Shown here: positions 39,286 through 48,423 of the stretch, piece by piece | Layout of the letters: every line of letters starts with the position of its first letter | How positions within the stretch are numbered: the first letter of the stretch is position 1 | Notes under the pieces: model-generated | What the model saw: only the letters and a program-made list of their open reading frames with translations | Databases searched by the model: none | Told to the model about the DNA's origin: nothing | DNA from: Ectothiorhodospiraceae bacterium | Lineage (GTDB): Bacteria; Pseudomonadota; Gammaproteobacteria; Nitrococcales; Aquisalimonadaceae | Reading direction: 5' to 3' | NCBI GenBank assembly: GCA_003565775.1 | Contig: PXAT01000112.1 | Span: 1-64,000, forward strand | Length of the DNA stretch: 64,000 nt | Translations under genes and position numbers: made by a program

Positions 39286-40188
39286 AAGGGTGCGTAACTG
39301 GTCCGCGGTCAGCAGGAAAACGCCATGGCCGCCGCGCTCGAACTCGAGCCACAGGAAAGGAAGTTCCGGATACGCCTCGGCCAGCGCCCACTCGCTGTTG
39401 CCGACCTCGCACACCAGGATGCCTTGATCTGTCAGTCGTTCACCGGCGTCCCGCAGGATCCGTCGCACGACATCCAGCCCGTCCTCGCCCGCGGCCAGTG
39501 CGCTGCGGGGTTCATGGCGGTACTCGGGCGGCAACGCCGCCATGTCCTCGGCGTCCACGTACGGCGGATTGCTGACAATCAGATCAAACCGGTCACCAGC
39601 CGGCAGATCATCGAAGACATCGGACAGTAACAGCCGGACCCGCTGTTCGAGACAGTGGCGCCGCACGTTCTCATCGGCCAGCGCGAGGGCACCGGCGGAA
39701 ACGTCAGTCGCAACGATGTCGGCCTCCTCGAAAGCCAGCGCGCAGGCCACCGCAATACAACCACTGCCGGTGCCGATTTCCAGCACCGCACCGACATCGT
39801 CGGGATCCAGCCAGGGCGCAAAACCCGCGTCGATCAGCTCGGCGATCGGCGAGCGCGGAATCAGCACCCGGCGATCGACACGGAATGGCAGGCCGACAAA
39901 CCAGGCCTCGTTGGTTATGTATGGCAGGGGCAGCCGCGTCTCGATGCGTCGTGTTACCCGATCCAGAACCAGACGCTGTTCGGCCCGGGTAAGCCGCGCG
40001 TCCCAGTACAGATTCGGGATCTGCGGCGGCAGATGCAGGCTGTGGCTGACCAGTGCCGCGGCCTCGTCCAGCGCGTTGTCGGTGCCATGGCCGAACACCA
40101 GACCGGCCGCGGTAAAGCGGCTGGCGGCCCAGCGCACGTGGTCGCGGACCGTGGTCAGGGAATGCTCGGCATCGCGAGTCTCGGACAT
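39283..40188 (-). CDS. prmB: Ribosomal protein L3 N5-glutamine methyltransferase
   Basis: SAM-dependent methyltransferase of the HemK/PrmC group, 301 aa. Seen: VLEIGTGSGCIAVA (SAM motif I) and the catalytic SNPPYVD. PrmB rather than PrmC by the FGHGTDNALDEAAALV N-terminus and the position directly before aroC. Start at 40188 (ATG); upstream codons are not family-like. Stop TAG belongs to an element end. Confidence 0.93.
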   Translation of the reverse strand: MSETRDAEHSLTTVRDHVRWAASRFTAAGLVFGHGTDNALDEAAALVSHSLHLPPQIPNLYWDARLTRAEQRLVLDRVTRRIETRLPLPYITNEAWFVGLPFRVDRRVLIPRSPIAELIDAGFAPWLDPDDVGAVLEIGTGSGCIAVACALAFEEADIVATDVSAGALALADENVRRHCLEQRVRLLLSDVFDDLPAGDRFDLIVSNPPYVDAEDMAALPPEYRHEPRSALAAGEDGLDVVRRILRDAGERLTDQGILVCEVGNSEWALAEAYPELPFLWLEFERGGHGVFLLTADQLRTL

Positions 40189-40349
40189 GATCAAGCGCTT
40201 GCTCGTCGGGACAGGCGCGAGATGATACCGCAAAGCGGACCTGCCCAGCCCCCCCCGGCGGCGAACCGGGCGGATCAGTTGCACGCAAGCGGAATCCCCA
40301 TGCATGGCTGCTGTCAATCGGGGACGACTGTGACAGAATCCGGGCCACC

Positions 40350-40991
40350 ATGACGATGAAAACGAACTTACCGATATTCGCCGCAGCCGCCCTCGCCGGC
40401 GTGATTGCGCTTGGCGGTGGCATATTCGCCGCTTCCCACCTGTTCGCCCCGAGCACGCTCGACAGCGACGCGATCGGTGCCACGTACCTGGACGGCGGGC
40501 GTGAAGTCACCGACTTCTCGCTGGTGACCCATGACGGCACGCCGTTCACCGAGGACGATTTCCGCGATGGCTGGAGCCTGGTGTTCTTCGGCTTCACCAA
40601 CTGCCCGGACATCTGCCCGACGGCAATGATCGATCTGGCCCGGGTGCAGGAATCGCTGAACGCCGAAGATCGCCTGCGGACCCTTTTCATCACCGTCGAT
40701 CCGGATCGCGATACCAAGGAACGGCTGGCCGCCTATGTTCCGGCCTTTCACGAAAGCTTCACCGGCATCACCGGGGATCTGGAGCAGATCGACCGCCTGG
40801 CCCGCGATCTCGGCATCGTGCACATTCGGCACAACGAGAATGGCGAGACCGACTACATGGTGGATCACGGCTCCGCGATCCTGCTGATCAACCCCGAGGG
40901 ACGGCTGCAGGCGATCTTTCAGGCGCCGCACCGGCCGGATGACATGAGTCGGGACCTGCAGGCCATCCTCGATCATCACGCCGGTCGCTGA
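40350..40991 (+). CDS. SCO1/SenC copper chaperone
   Basis: Membrane-anchored thioredoxin-fold protein that delivers copper to cytochrome c oxidase CuA. The 213-aa protein has an N-terminal anchor helix, the copper motif FTNCPDICPTAM (CxxxC), and the third ligand histidine in YMVDHGSAILLI. No cox genes nearby. It is 2 bp before psd on the same strand. Confidence 0.9.
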   Translation: MTMKTNLPIFAAAALAGVIALGGGIFAASHLFAPSTLDSDAIGATYLDGGREVTDFSLVTHDGTPFTEDDFRDGWSLVFFGFTNCPDICPTAMIDLARVQESLNAEDRLRTLFITVDPDRDTKERLAAYVPAFHESFTGITGDLEQIDRLARDLGIVHIRHNENGETDYMVDHGSAILLINPEGRLQAIFQAPHRPDDMSRDLQAILDHHAGR

Positions 40992-40993
40992 GC

Positions 40994-41950
40994 ATGGTTG
41001 ATCGCCAGGGTCCGCACGGGCTGACGGCACCGCCCAGCCTGGCGGACTGGTGCAAGAGCCTGCCGCTCTACCCACTGCCCCATCATGCCGTGTCACGGCT
41101 GGTGCATCGCTTCACCCGCATCCGGGAACCACGCATCCGGGAGCCTTTCACGCGCTGGTTCGTGCGTCGCTTTCAGGTACCGATGGATGAAGCCGTCGAA
41201 CCGGATCCCTGCGCCTATCCGACCTTCAACGCCTTCTTTACCCGAGCCCTCCGCGCCGAAGCCCGACCGATGCCGACAGATCCGGCTGCCATCTGCAGCC
41301 CGGCCGACGGCGCCGTCAGCGCCTTCGGCACGATCCGGGGCGACAGCATTCTGCAAGCCAAGGGACAGGACTATTCACTGACGACGTTGCTCGGCGGCAT
41401 GACGGACCATGCGCAGGCTTTCCAGGGGGGCAGCTTTCTGACGGTGTACCTGTCACCGCGGGATTATCATCGCGTGCACATGCCCTTGCGCGGCACCCTG
41501 CGCGAGACCGTACATGTGCCGGGACGACTTTTCAGCGTTGGTCGACACACGGTACGAACGGTACCGGGTCTGTTCGCACGCAATGAACGTCTGGTCTGCA
41601 TGTTCAGCACCGCCATCGGACCGATGGCGGTGATTCTGGTGGGCGCGATCAACGTCGCCAGTATCGAGACCGTCTGGGCCGGCGAAGTCACGCCGCCTCG
41701 CGGGCGCCGCGTCACGGTCCGGCGCTTCGATACCGATGCACCCGCGCTCGACCGCGGTGCGGAGCTCGGGCGTTTCAACATGGGCTCGACGGCCATCGTT
41801 CTCCTGCCGCCGGGCGTGGCCGAGCTGGCCGATACGCTGCAGGTCGATCAGGCGGTGCGCGTACGCCAGGCCGTCGGCCGAACGGTCGAGACGACCGCCG
41901 GCGAGACCGGGCCCGCACGGGCAGTGCAGGCCCGTCCACCGACGACGTGA
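40994..41950 (+). CDS. psd: Phosphatidylserine decarboxylase proenzyme
   Basis: Makes phosphatidylethanolamine at the inner membrane; self-cleaves to form a pyruvoyl group. The 318-aa proenzyme has CSPADGAVSAFG, YLSPRDYHRVHMPL, and the cleavage motif FNMGSTAIVL (Gly-Ser, where many family members have LGST). Start at 40994 immediately after the SCO1 stop. Confidence 0.95.
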   Translation: MVDRQGPHGLTAPPSLADWCKSLPLYPLPHHAVSRLVHRFTRIREPRIREPFTRWFVRRFQVPMDEAVEPDPCAYPTFNAFFTRALRAEARPMPTDPAAICSPADGAVSAFGTIRGDSILQAKGQDYSLTTLLGGMTDHAQAFQGGSFLTVYLSPRDYHRVHMPLRGTLRETVHVPGRLFSVGRHTVRTVPGLFARNERLVCMFSTAIGPMAVILVGAINVASIETVWAGEVTPPRGRRVTVRRFDTDAPALDRGAELGRFNMGSTAIVLLPPGVAELADTLQVDQAVRVRQAVGRTVETTAGETGPARAVQARPPTT

Positions 41951-41951
41951 C

Positions 41952-42416
41952 TCAGCCGGCGGCGTCCAGGCCTGCCGCCAGGCCCGCCGCTTCGATGCCG
42001 GCGACGGCACAGGCTGCGTCCTGGTCCGAGGCATCACCACTGACGCCAACCGCACCGATCATCCGTTTCCGGGCGTCCAGCACCAGCACGCCGCCGGGGA
42101 CCGGCACGAACGTGCCACCGGAGGCCACGGCAACGGCAGCGAGGAACGCATCGCGACCCTGGTTGCGGGCGCCGATGGTGCCGCTGTCGATGCCTATTCC
42201 CAGGGCGGCGCGTGCCTTGCCCAGGGCCACCTCGGTGCGCATCATGCCGGCACCGTCGGCACGGTCCATGGACACGACATTGCCGCCGGCATCGAGCACC
42301 ACCACGGTCAGCGGCTGAAGCTTGCGGGCCTCGCCCTCGGCCATTGTGGCGGCGATGATCTTGCGCGCGTCATCGAGTGGTAAGGTCACGACTGCGTGAA
42401 ACACATCTGCTGGCAT
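41952..42416 (-). CDS. GlcG/HbpS family heme-binding-like protein
   Basis: A 154-aa protein of the GlcG/HbpS (DUF336) family; some members bind heme, but many have no known role. Seen: TVVVLDAGGNVVSMDRADGAG and ALGKARAAL, GGVLVLDARKRMIGAVGVSGDASDQD. It faces psd end to end with a 1-bp gap. The long upstream frame (to 44060) is antisense to the helicase and not real. A short palindromic repeat lies just upstream. Confidence 0.87.
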   Translation of the reverse strand: MPADVFHAVVTLPLDDARKIIAATMAEGEARKLQPLTVVVLDAGGNVVSMDRADGAGMMRTEVALGKARAALGIGIDSGTIGARNQGRDAFLAAVAVASGGTFVPVPGGVLVLDARKRMIGAVGVSGDASDQDAACAVAGIEAAGLAAGLDAAG

Positions 42417-42434
42417 GGATCGGCTCTCCGGTTG

Positions 42435-42505
42435 TTGAAGGGGGACACTGGCTTTTCCCTGAAGCCCGCCTCGCGGGGCGGAAATAAGCCGGTGTTTCCC
42501 CTGAA
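42435..42505. repeat. Possible 71-bp mini-version of the palindromic element
   Basis: Inverted ends TTGAAGGGGGACACTGGCTT and the complement of TTCAGGGGAAACACCGGCTT enclose a small hairpin (CCCGC CTC GCGGG). The ends resemble those of copies A and B (GGAAACACTGATCTATTCCC) but the body is far shorter. Family membership is likely but not certain. It separates the GlcG-like and helicase promoters. Confidence 0.5.
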
Positions 42506-42590
42506 AGGTCGCCCATGGAAGCAGAAGACGGCCCGTCTGACCAGACGACCGTGGTGCCACCTTCTGAATCTTTCGCAGGAGTAAGCCGCA

Positions 42591-44600
42591 TTGCCGCAGG
42601 TATTTTCGCTGGATCCGGATCAGCAACAGGTTGTCGCCCACCGCGACGGCCCGGCCGCCGTGCTGGCCGGCGCCGGCTCCGGCAAGACACGCTGTACCAC
42701 CGAGCGCGCCCTGCGACGGCTGCGCAGCGACGGTCTGCCGCCGGCATCCATGCTGCTGCTGACTTTCACCAATCGCGCCGCGGGCGAGATGCGGGAGCGA
42801 CTTCAGCAGTCGCTCCCGGCGGATCATGAACTGCCGTTCATCGGCACGTTTCACGCCTATGGTCGGCAGTTGCTGCGGGACCATGGCGAACGGATCGGCA
42901 TCCCGCGCAAGGCCACACAGATGGACGGCGACGACAGCCGGCGCATGCTCGACACCCTCCTCGCCGGCGTCATCGGCGACCGCCTCCGCCGACAGGCCGC
43001 GGTCGGCGTCCATGAAGCCTGTACCGCCAATGGTCTCGATATCACCGCGGATGACGATCTGGCCGCGATTCATGCGGCATTGTCCGCTGCCGGCTTCGGA
43101 CCGGTGGCCAGTGCCCGCTGCCTGCAGCGGTTGCGCCGCTTCGAGGCGCAGAAACGAGAATCGCGACTGCTCGACTACAACGATCTGATTCTGCTGCCCT
43201 CGCGGCTGCTGCGCGCGAACCCCGACCTGGCCGACGAACTGCGCCAGGCCTACCGCGACATCACCGTGGACGAAGCGCAGGACACCGACGGCGCGCAGTT
43301 CCGGCTGCTCAAGCTGATCGCGCCACCCTGCGGCAGCGTCGTCCTGGTGGGTGACGATGACCAGGCCATCTACGAGTGGCGCCATGCACGCCCCGACAAC
43401 CTGCGCGACTTCATTACCCAATACCGGGCCCGCGTCTACCGGCTGGAGCGGAATTACCGATCCCGCCCCGGCATCGTCGAGGGCGCCGGTCGTCTGGTCG
43501 CACACAACGAGAACCGACTGGACAAGACACCGCGCGCCGTGCGCGCCGGCGCCGACGGGGCGAGCGCGATGGAACTGCATCTGCATCCGGACATGGACCA
43601 TCTCGCCGTCAGACTGGCCGACGATATTCGCCGCCGCATCGACCATGGCACACCGGCTTCGGATATCGCCATTCTGTATCGCAAGAAACGCATGGCCCGC
43701 ACGCTGGAAACCGCGCTGCTGGAACAGGGCATTCCGTTCACGGTGCGCGGCAGCATGGACCTGCTGGCGTACGCCGATGTCCGCATGATGCTGGCCGCCG
43801 CACGGCTGGCGCTGAACCCGCGCGACAGCGGCGCACTGATCCGCCTCGCGGACCTGCTGCCCGGCCTCGGTGCGCGCGGCGTCGGCCGGCTGATGACCCA
43901 GACCGGCGCCACACCGCTGCAGGCCGCCGCCCAGATGAAGCCGGGCATCGCCGAGGCGGCGGAGCAACTGGATGCGGCATTGACCAGGCTGCGGCGTACC
44001 GGCCCCGAATCCCTCGCGCGATGGTGCCGGGAAACACCCTTGTTCCGGCGCTGGTTGCAACGGCGGCGCGGCGGGCCCTCCCTCGATCCGGAACGCCAGC
44101 AGTTCCCCCGGCTGGACACGCTGCAGCGCATCATCGATCGCCGCGCCGGATCAGCCGGCGACGACCCGGCCGCACGCTGGCAGCGGGCCCTGGAGTCGGT
44201 GATCGCCGGACAGACCGACGACACACGGTCGGCCGTGGTCCTGAGCACCATCCACGCCGCCAAGGGCCTGGAATGGCCGGAAGTCCACGTGGCCGGTTTC
44301 AGTGAGGGCCTGATGCCTCTGGAGCGCGAGGGCCGCATCGGCAATGCCGCCGAGGAGCGCCGCCTGGCCTATGTCGCCATCACCCGGGCACGGGAACGCC
44401 TGATGCTGCATCATGCCGACCTGCTGACCCTGGACGGTGTCCCGCAGACCAGGCCGCCGTCACCTTATGGTGGCGAAATCGGCGCAGGCCTGACCCGCAG
44501 GGATCACCGGGTTGCCCTGCCCGACGAGGCGGCGGCACCGCAAACCGGCAATGACTGGCTTGCCGCCATGCGACGGCAACTCAAACAACAGACGACATGA
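42591..44600 (+). CDS. UvrD/Rep-family superfamily I DNA helicase
   Basis: A 669-aa SF1A helicase. In order: Q-motif region SLDPDQQQVVAHRDGP, Walker A AGAGSGKT, TFTNRAAGEMRERL (Ia), VDEAQDTDGAQF (II), VGDDDQAIYEWRHA (III), ERNYRS (IV), STIHAAKGLEWPEVH (V), RRLAYVAITRARERL (VI). Rep versus PcrA-like cannot be settled from motifs alone. The TTG start at 42591 is supported by CAGGAGTAA upstream. Confidence 0.9.
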   Translation: MPQVFSLDPDQQQVVAHRDGPAAVLAGAGSGKTRCTTERALRRLRSDGLPPASMLLLTFTNRAAGEMRERLQQSLPADHELPFIGTFHAYGRQLLRDHGERIGIPRKATQMDGDDSRRMLDTLLAGVIGDRLRRQAAVGVHEACTANGLDITADDDLAAIHAALSAAGFGPVASARCLQRLRRFEAQKRESRLLDYNDLILLPSRLLRANPDLADELRQAYRDITVDEAQDTDGAQFRLLKLIAPPCGSVVLVGDDDQAIYEWRHARPDNLRDFITQYRARVYRLERNYRSRPGIVEGAGRLVAHNENRLDKTPRAVRAGADGASAMELHLHPDMDHLAVRLADDIRRRIDHGTPASDIAILYRKKRMARTLETALLEQGIPFTVRGSMDLLAYADVRMMLAAARLALNPRDSGALIRLADLLPGLGARGVGRLMTQTGATPLQAAAQMKPGIAEAAEQLDAALTRLRRTGPESLARWCRETPLFRRWLQRRRGGPSLDPERQQFPRLDTLQRIIDRRAGSAGDDPAARWQRALESVIAGQTDDTRSAVVLSTIHAAKGLEWPEVHVAGFSEGLMPLEREGRIGNAAEERRLAYVAITRARERLMLHHADLLTLDGVPQTRPPSPYGGEIGAGLTRRDHRVALPDEAAAPQTGNDWLAAMRRQLKQQTT

Positions 44601-44622
44601 CAGAAAAACGGAGCACTGCGAC

Positions 44623-45012
44623 ATGCTGATCAATGACGAATTCGGCAAACTTATCCTGCGCCAGACGCTGGGCATCCTCATGCTGTTCCATGGCGTGCAC
44701 AAGCTGATTCACGGCATCGACGGCATCAGGGGCATGGTGGTCAATGCCGGTCTGCCGGAAATCTTTGCCTACGGTGTGTACGTCGGCGAGGTGATTGCAC
44801 CGATCCTGATCATTCTCGGTTTCTACAGTCGCATCGGCGCCCTGCTGATCGTGATCAACATGCTGGTGGCGATCTGGCTGGCGCACCCCAACGAACTCTT
44901 CATGCTGACCCAGCATGGCGGCTGGGCGCTGGAACTGCAGGGCTTCTTCCTGCTCACCGCAGCGGCGCTGTTCTTCACCGGCCCCGGGGCATTCAGCGTC
45001 AATCGACGTTGA
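44623..45012 (+). CDS. DoxX family membrane protein
   Basis: A 129-aa integral membrane protein with four hydrophobic helices (LGILMLFHGVHKL; GEVIAPILIILGF; ALLIVINMLVAIWLA; GFFLLTAAALFFTG), matching the DoxX/YphA-type family. Some members help redox or thiosulfate-oxidation systems; no role is assigned here. It follows the helicase by 22 bp. Confidence 0.85.
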   Translation: MLINDEFGKLILRQTLGILMLFHGVHKLIHGIDGIRGMVVNAGLPEIFAYGVYVGEVIAPILIILGFYSRIGALLIVINMLVAIWLAHPNELFMLTQHGGWALELQGFFLLTAAALFFTGPGAFSVNRR

Positions 45013-45036
45013 AAACGGACGCTCGAGGCTGCCGGC

Positions 45037-45063
45037 CCGGATGCACGCCCATGGTGCATCCGG
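45037..45063. terminator. Hairpin after doxX
   Basis: A perfect 10-bp stem, CCGGATGCAC / GTGCATCCGG, with a 7-base loop lies 25 bp past the DoxX stop. No T-tract follows, so intrinsic termination is not certain. Confidence 0.5.
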
Positions 45064-45137
45064 CTGGCCTGGGCGCAGCGACGGCCGGACGTTTAACGGC
45101 CGCGCGGCAAAAATGCGGCAAATATCCCCGGTATGCA

Positions 45138-45165
45138 TTGGCGAAGCCCCGGTATTGGGTATACA
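45138..45165 (+). promoter_or_regulatory. Candidate promoter of the cold-shock gene
   Basis: TTGGCG (45138) and TATACA (45160) are separated by 16 bp. This predicts a 5' leader of about 120 nt before the cold-shock ATG, in line with the long leaders of cspA-type genes that respond to temperature. No cold-box motif was identified. Confidence 0.5.
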
Positions 45166-45293
45166 TTTGGAGCTAGCAGAGTCAGCCCTGTCGCAAGATC
45201 CGGTAGTCTTCCCGTGTTGGTAGTCACTCCAGGATGTCGTTCAGTCAAGACCTGCTACATGTTGTTAACAGTATCCGAAGGAGCAGACTCCAG

Positions 45294-45497
45294 ATGATGA
45301 CCGGTACCGTGAAGTGGTTCGATGAAAGCAAGGGCTTCGGCTTTATCTCACCGGAAGACGGCGGCAAGGATGTGTTCGTGCATTTCTCCGCCATTCAGGG
45401 CGACGGCTTCCGCACCCTGACCGAAGGTCAGCGCGTGCAGTTCGAAACCCAGACCACCCCGAAGGGTCTGGCCGCTGCCAACGTCTCCGCCGTCTGA
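45294..45497 (+). CDS. Cold-shock domain protein
   Basis: Single-stranded nucleic-acid-binding RNA chaperone of the CspA family, 66-67 aa. Contains both RNP motifs: [11 protein letters not shown] (RNP1) and [10 protein letters not shown] (RNP2). AAGGAG lies 9 bp before the first ATG (45294) and 12 bp before the second (45297). Followed by a strong terminator. Confidence 0.96.
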   Translation: MMTGTVKWFDESKGFGFISPEDGGKDVFVHFSAIQGDGFRTLTEGQRVQFETQTTPKGLAAANVSAV

Positions 45498-45514
45498 ACG
45501 GTCGGAACTTGTGC

Positions 45515-45544
45515 AAAAAAACCCCGCCGCGGCGGGGTTTTTTT
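45515..45544. terminator. Strong bidirectional Rho-independent terminator
   Basis: A-rich run, stem CCCCGCC / GGCGGGG, then a run of seven Ts. Works for the cold-shock gene and, read from the other strand, for the operon ending at 45571. Confidence 0.95.
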
Positions 45545-45570
45545 ATGTCTGTCCAGCGGTTCCCCGACGC

Positions 45571-46155
45571 TCACAGTTCGAGACCTTCCACCCCCTGAAC
45601 GAACTCGAGGGTCATGTCGACGCGTGGCATGTCATCACCGCTCTCCCGGTGGCCGATCCAGACATTGAAGTTGCCGGGACTCACCCCTTCGACCAGCAGG
45701 CCGACCTGGCCTGTTTCGGTGCCATCCGTCGGCGGCGAACAGACCCATTCCCGCTCGCTGGTATACACCACGATCATCAATGGCTCACGGGTCGCCAGGC
45801 GGATGATCAGGTCTCGCGGCTCATCGGTACGCAGATTGAGATCCAGGTCCGGCTGCGCAAACTCGACGTAACCGGCACAGGCCTCGCCCGCCTCCTCCGG
45901 CATCGGCGTACTGCCGCCGGCCCGCACCGGAATCATGGACAGCCAGTCGACCTCGTCGGCGTGCGCGTTCAAGGTGCCGTAAAGCGGCACGCCCTGCCAG
46001 TCCGGATAGGTCCCGGCCGCCAGCGGCGTCAGGCATGTCAGCAGCAGCCCGGCCGCGACGACGCCGCCACGAACCGCCCCGGACAGACGACGTCCGACAG
46101 GTGTCGGCGCGCCTTCTCCTGTCGAAGCCTGCCTGCCTGCACCCGACCAGTTCAT
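45571..46155 (-). CDS. Exported protein of unknown function
   Basis: A 194-aa protein with an N-terminal basic segment and a hydrophobic signal-like helix (GGVVAAGLLLTCLTPLAAG). The mature part has VPLYGTLNAHADEVDWL and CAGYVEFAQPDLDLNL, followed by VEGVSPGNFNVWIGHR, a beta-sandwich pattern that resembles an exported-domain family I have seen in other bacteria but cannot name. Its start overlaps the TraB/GumN gene by 4 bp, so they are likely co-translated and perhaps linked in function. Confidence 0.65.
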   Translation of the reverse strand: MNWSGAGRQASTGEGAPTPVGRRLSGAVRGGVVAAGLLLTCLTPLAAGTYPDWQGVPLYGTLNAHADEVDWLSMIPVRAGGSTPMPEEAGEACAGYVEFAQPDLDLNLRTDEPRDLIIRLATREPLMIVVYTSEREWVCSPPTDGTETGQVGLLVEGVSPGNFNVWIGHRESGDDMPRVDMTLEFVQGVEGLEL

Positions 46156-47051
46156 TGCTCGCTCCCGTCAATTCTCTGCACCGTATACCCGGCCTGTTCG
46201 AGACCGCGGATGATGCTGTCCTCGCCCACCAGATGCAGCGCACCGACGGCGACGAACCAGGTTCCGGAATCCGCCAGCATGCTTTTGAACTGGGGCAGCC
46301 ACTGGGCGTGGCGATCAAGCACCAGCGCCCGGTACAGGTTCGGATAATCACTGTAGGTCTCGAGCAGATAACGTTCCTGCGCGGCCACGTCACCTTCGGC
46401 CCAGGCTGCCAGTGTCTGCTGTGTGACCCGTTCGATTTCGTCCATCTCGCGGACGGTCTGCATCAACAGGGCGATCTGGGTTTCTTCCGGCAGGTCCGAG
46501 AGCACGCCGAGCTGTTCGCGAAAGCTCTCGAGCTCCCGGACCTCGACCGCGTCATCGACGCGCGCCAGCAGGTAGGATTCCACGCCCCGTTCCGGACGCA
46601 TGCCCTGACCATGCAGGGCTGCCACCGTCAATGTCATACCGGCCAGCCAGGGCTGCATGCCCTCCAGCAGCACGGGCTGCAGGCCGATCTCCCGGACCGC
46701 CGCCTCCACTTCCGGCCAGCGCTCGGTACCGACAATGCCGGACAGCCGACGTCCGTCGGTGTTGAGCCCACGACGGAACATCAGTTGCTGGATTTCCGAC
46801 TGATTCATCGCACTCAGATTCATCTCCAGCACCAGCGCATCACTGGCATCGACGGCACGCTCGATAACCGGCGCCAGGGGCGTGTAGCCCTCCGGCAGCA
46901 TGTGCATGGTGCCAAACAGGTAGAGGGTGGCGTCCCCGCTGTCGACGCGCCATAACGCGGGATGCGTCTCGTCATCCGCGGTCGCGGGCCACGCCAGAAC
47001 GAACAGCAGAGCAAGGAAAGCAAGTCCGGAGTATCGGGTCGTTGCGCGCAT
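46152..47051 (-). CDS. TraB/GumN family exported protein
   Basis: A 299-aa protein with a signal peptide (GLAFLALLFVLAWPATA) and the TraB/GumN core: LYLFGTMHMLPEG and VAVGALHLVGEDSIIRGLEQAGY. The two GxxH motifs and a conserved EMNLS glutamate suggest a metal-dependent hydrolase fold. ATG at 47051 has GAGG at good spacing; alternatives are 47060 and TTG 47066. Role unknown in this operon. Confidence 0.87.
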   Translation of the reverse strand: MRATTRYSGLAFLALLFVLAWPATADDETHPALWRVDSGDATLYLFGTMHMLPEGYTPLAPVIERAVDASDALVLEMNLSAMNQSEIQQLMFRRGLNTDGRRLSGIVGTERWPEVEAAVREIGLQPVLLEGMQPWLAGMTLTVAALHGQGMRPERGVESYLLARVDDAVEVRELESFREQLGVLSDLPEETQIALLMQTVREMDEIERVTQQTLAAWAEGDVAAQERYLLETYSDYPNLYRALVLDRHAQWLPQFKSMLADSGTWFVAVGALHLVGEDSIIRGLEQAGYTVQRIDGSEQ

Positions 47052-47062
47052 GGCGAACATCC

Positions 47063-47680
47063 TCAAAGGGAAAACAGGTATTCCTGCATGCCGTTGCCCA
47101 GCAGCACGGCGCGATCAATCTGCAGGCCGCCGAGGCGCCTCTGCAACTCTGCCGGCGCATGCCGCGGAGCGGCTCTCGAACCGCCAGCATGAGCGCCTGC
47201 TCGCCGCACGGCGCCGTCGCGATCGAGAAACAGTGGGTACATGGGATCAGGCATGGTGCTGGCACTGTATTCGGTGAGGGCATGGATCCGGCCGCCCGTT
47301 GCCAGCAGCGCGCACAGCCGACGCCCCAGAGCCTCGAGCACCGGATACTCGATGTAATCCAGCAACTGCCAGCATAGAATCAGGTCGGCACCGCCGAAAT
47401 TGTCCTCGGGCAGGAGCCGGAGGAACGCCCGATCAAGGGCCGCTGCCGACTGCTCTGGATCGAGTTCAACGATTGCCTGCAGCACGTCGGCAATACCCAG
47501 CCGGCAACGAAATCCCGACAGGAAGTCCAGGGTACCGGGCTGCGCCCGGCCCAGATCGAGCAGCACCTGCCGCTCGCCCTGTTCCAGGCGCTCGATGGTG
47601 GGTTGCAGAAGGCGCGCCGGAAACGGAACTGCCGCCCCCGCGGCGAGCGAGTCCGCCTGTCTCCGCTGCGCCATGGTCAT
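47063..47680 (-). CDS. Class I methyltransferase-like protein with a degenerate SAM motif
   Basis: A 205-aa soluble protein with a Rossmann methyltransferase pattern: VLLDLGRAQPGTLDFLSGF at motif I (the usual GxGxG is degraded), IVELDPEQ, then DLILCWQLLDYIEYPVLEAL and GGRIHAL. It may bind SAM weakly or have lost activity. It lies between bactofilin and TraB/GumN in a same-strand run with 36- and 11-bp gaps. Confidence 0.6.
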   Translation of the reverse strand: MTMAQRRQADSLAAGAAVPFPARLLQPTIERLEQGERQVLLDLGRAQPGTLDFLSGFRCRLGIADVLQAIVELDPEQSAAALDRAFLRLLPEDNFGGADLILCWQLLDYIEYPVLEALGRRLCALLATGGRIHALTEYSASTMPDPMYPLFLDRDGAVRRAGAHAGGSRAAPRHAPAELQRRLGGLQIDRAVLLGNGMQEYLFSL

Positions 47681-47716
47681 GCGCTGCCCGGCGACATCGC
47701 CGGGGCTCCCGGGTGA

Positions 47717-48328
47717 TCAGGACCCACCCTTGCCCCCGGCCGCCTCCGCAGTCGCCTTGCCGCCAGCCGATCCGGCGCCGGCCGCCCGGGATTCCGCTGC
47801 CGAGGCGGCGGTCGCAGTGGCTGTCGTAGCGGATTCGCCGGCGTTACTCTGCTTGGCCTTGCTCATGGCCGATTCGACGGCCTTGGCATCCATTTCGATC
47901 GCACCCTTGAAGCGCGCGCCTTCCTCGAGCGCCACCCGCGGCGCCATCAGGTTGCCGCGAATCTCCGCAGTCTTGCGGATAACGATGCGATCACCACCGA
48001 ACAGATCACCCTCGACGGTGCCTTCGACATACACCGTGTGCGCGTAGACCTCGGCCTTGAGCCGGCCCTTGGGACCAATGGTCAGGCTGTTCTCGGGGAG
48101 ATGTACGCGGCCGCTGATCTGCCCCTCGATGATCAGGTCTTCGCCACCACGCAGCGTACCCTCGATGTGAATGGACGGACCGATGACGGCAGCACCGCCG
48201 CGACCCTTCTCTCCTGCCGGCGCTACCGGTGCGGACGTGCTTTCCCGGTCCTGCATCGTTGTCCCCTCCTCGTTGCCTTGCGGCTTGCTGCCGCTGTCCC
48301 CGCGTTTACCCAGATCAAACATGGACAT
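47717..48328 (-). CDS. Bactofilin family cytoskeletal protein
   Basis: Polymer-forming beta-helix protein that often localises peptidoglycan or polarity factors. The 203-aa protein has an N-terminal tail, a bactofilin core of hexapeptide-like repeats (VIGPSIHIEGTLRGGEDLIIEGQISG onward in pieces, ending near GRFKGAI), and a low-complexity Ala/Gly/Thr C-terminal tail. ATG 48328 follows GAGGAG. 95 bp after glgC. Confidence 0.9.
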   Translation of the reverse strand: MSMFDLGKRGDSGSKPQGNEEGTTMQDRESTSAPVAPAGEKGRGGAAVIGPSIHIEGTLRGGEDLIIEGQISGRVHLPENSLTIGPKGRLKAEVYAHTVYVEGTVEGDLFGGDRIVIRKTAEIRGNLMAPRVALEEGARFKGAIEMDAKAVESAMSKAKQSNAGESATTATATAASAAESRAAGAGSAGGKATAEAAGGKGGS

Positions 48329-48423
48329 TGCCGTCTTCTCCTCCAGATGCCCGCCACCCGGCGCCGGACGGCGCGTCGGGGGGCACGATTCGATCATGAA
48401 CATTGTCTCGGGCCGGATCCGGA

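Noticed and set aside
42417-44060. 548-codon extension of the GlcG-like gene
   Set aside because: Antisense to the helicase gene; such long antisense frames are usual in high-GC DNA.
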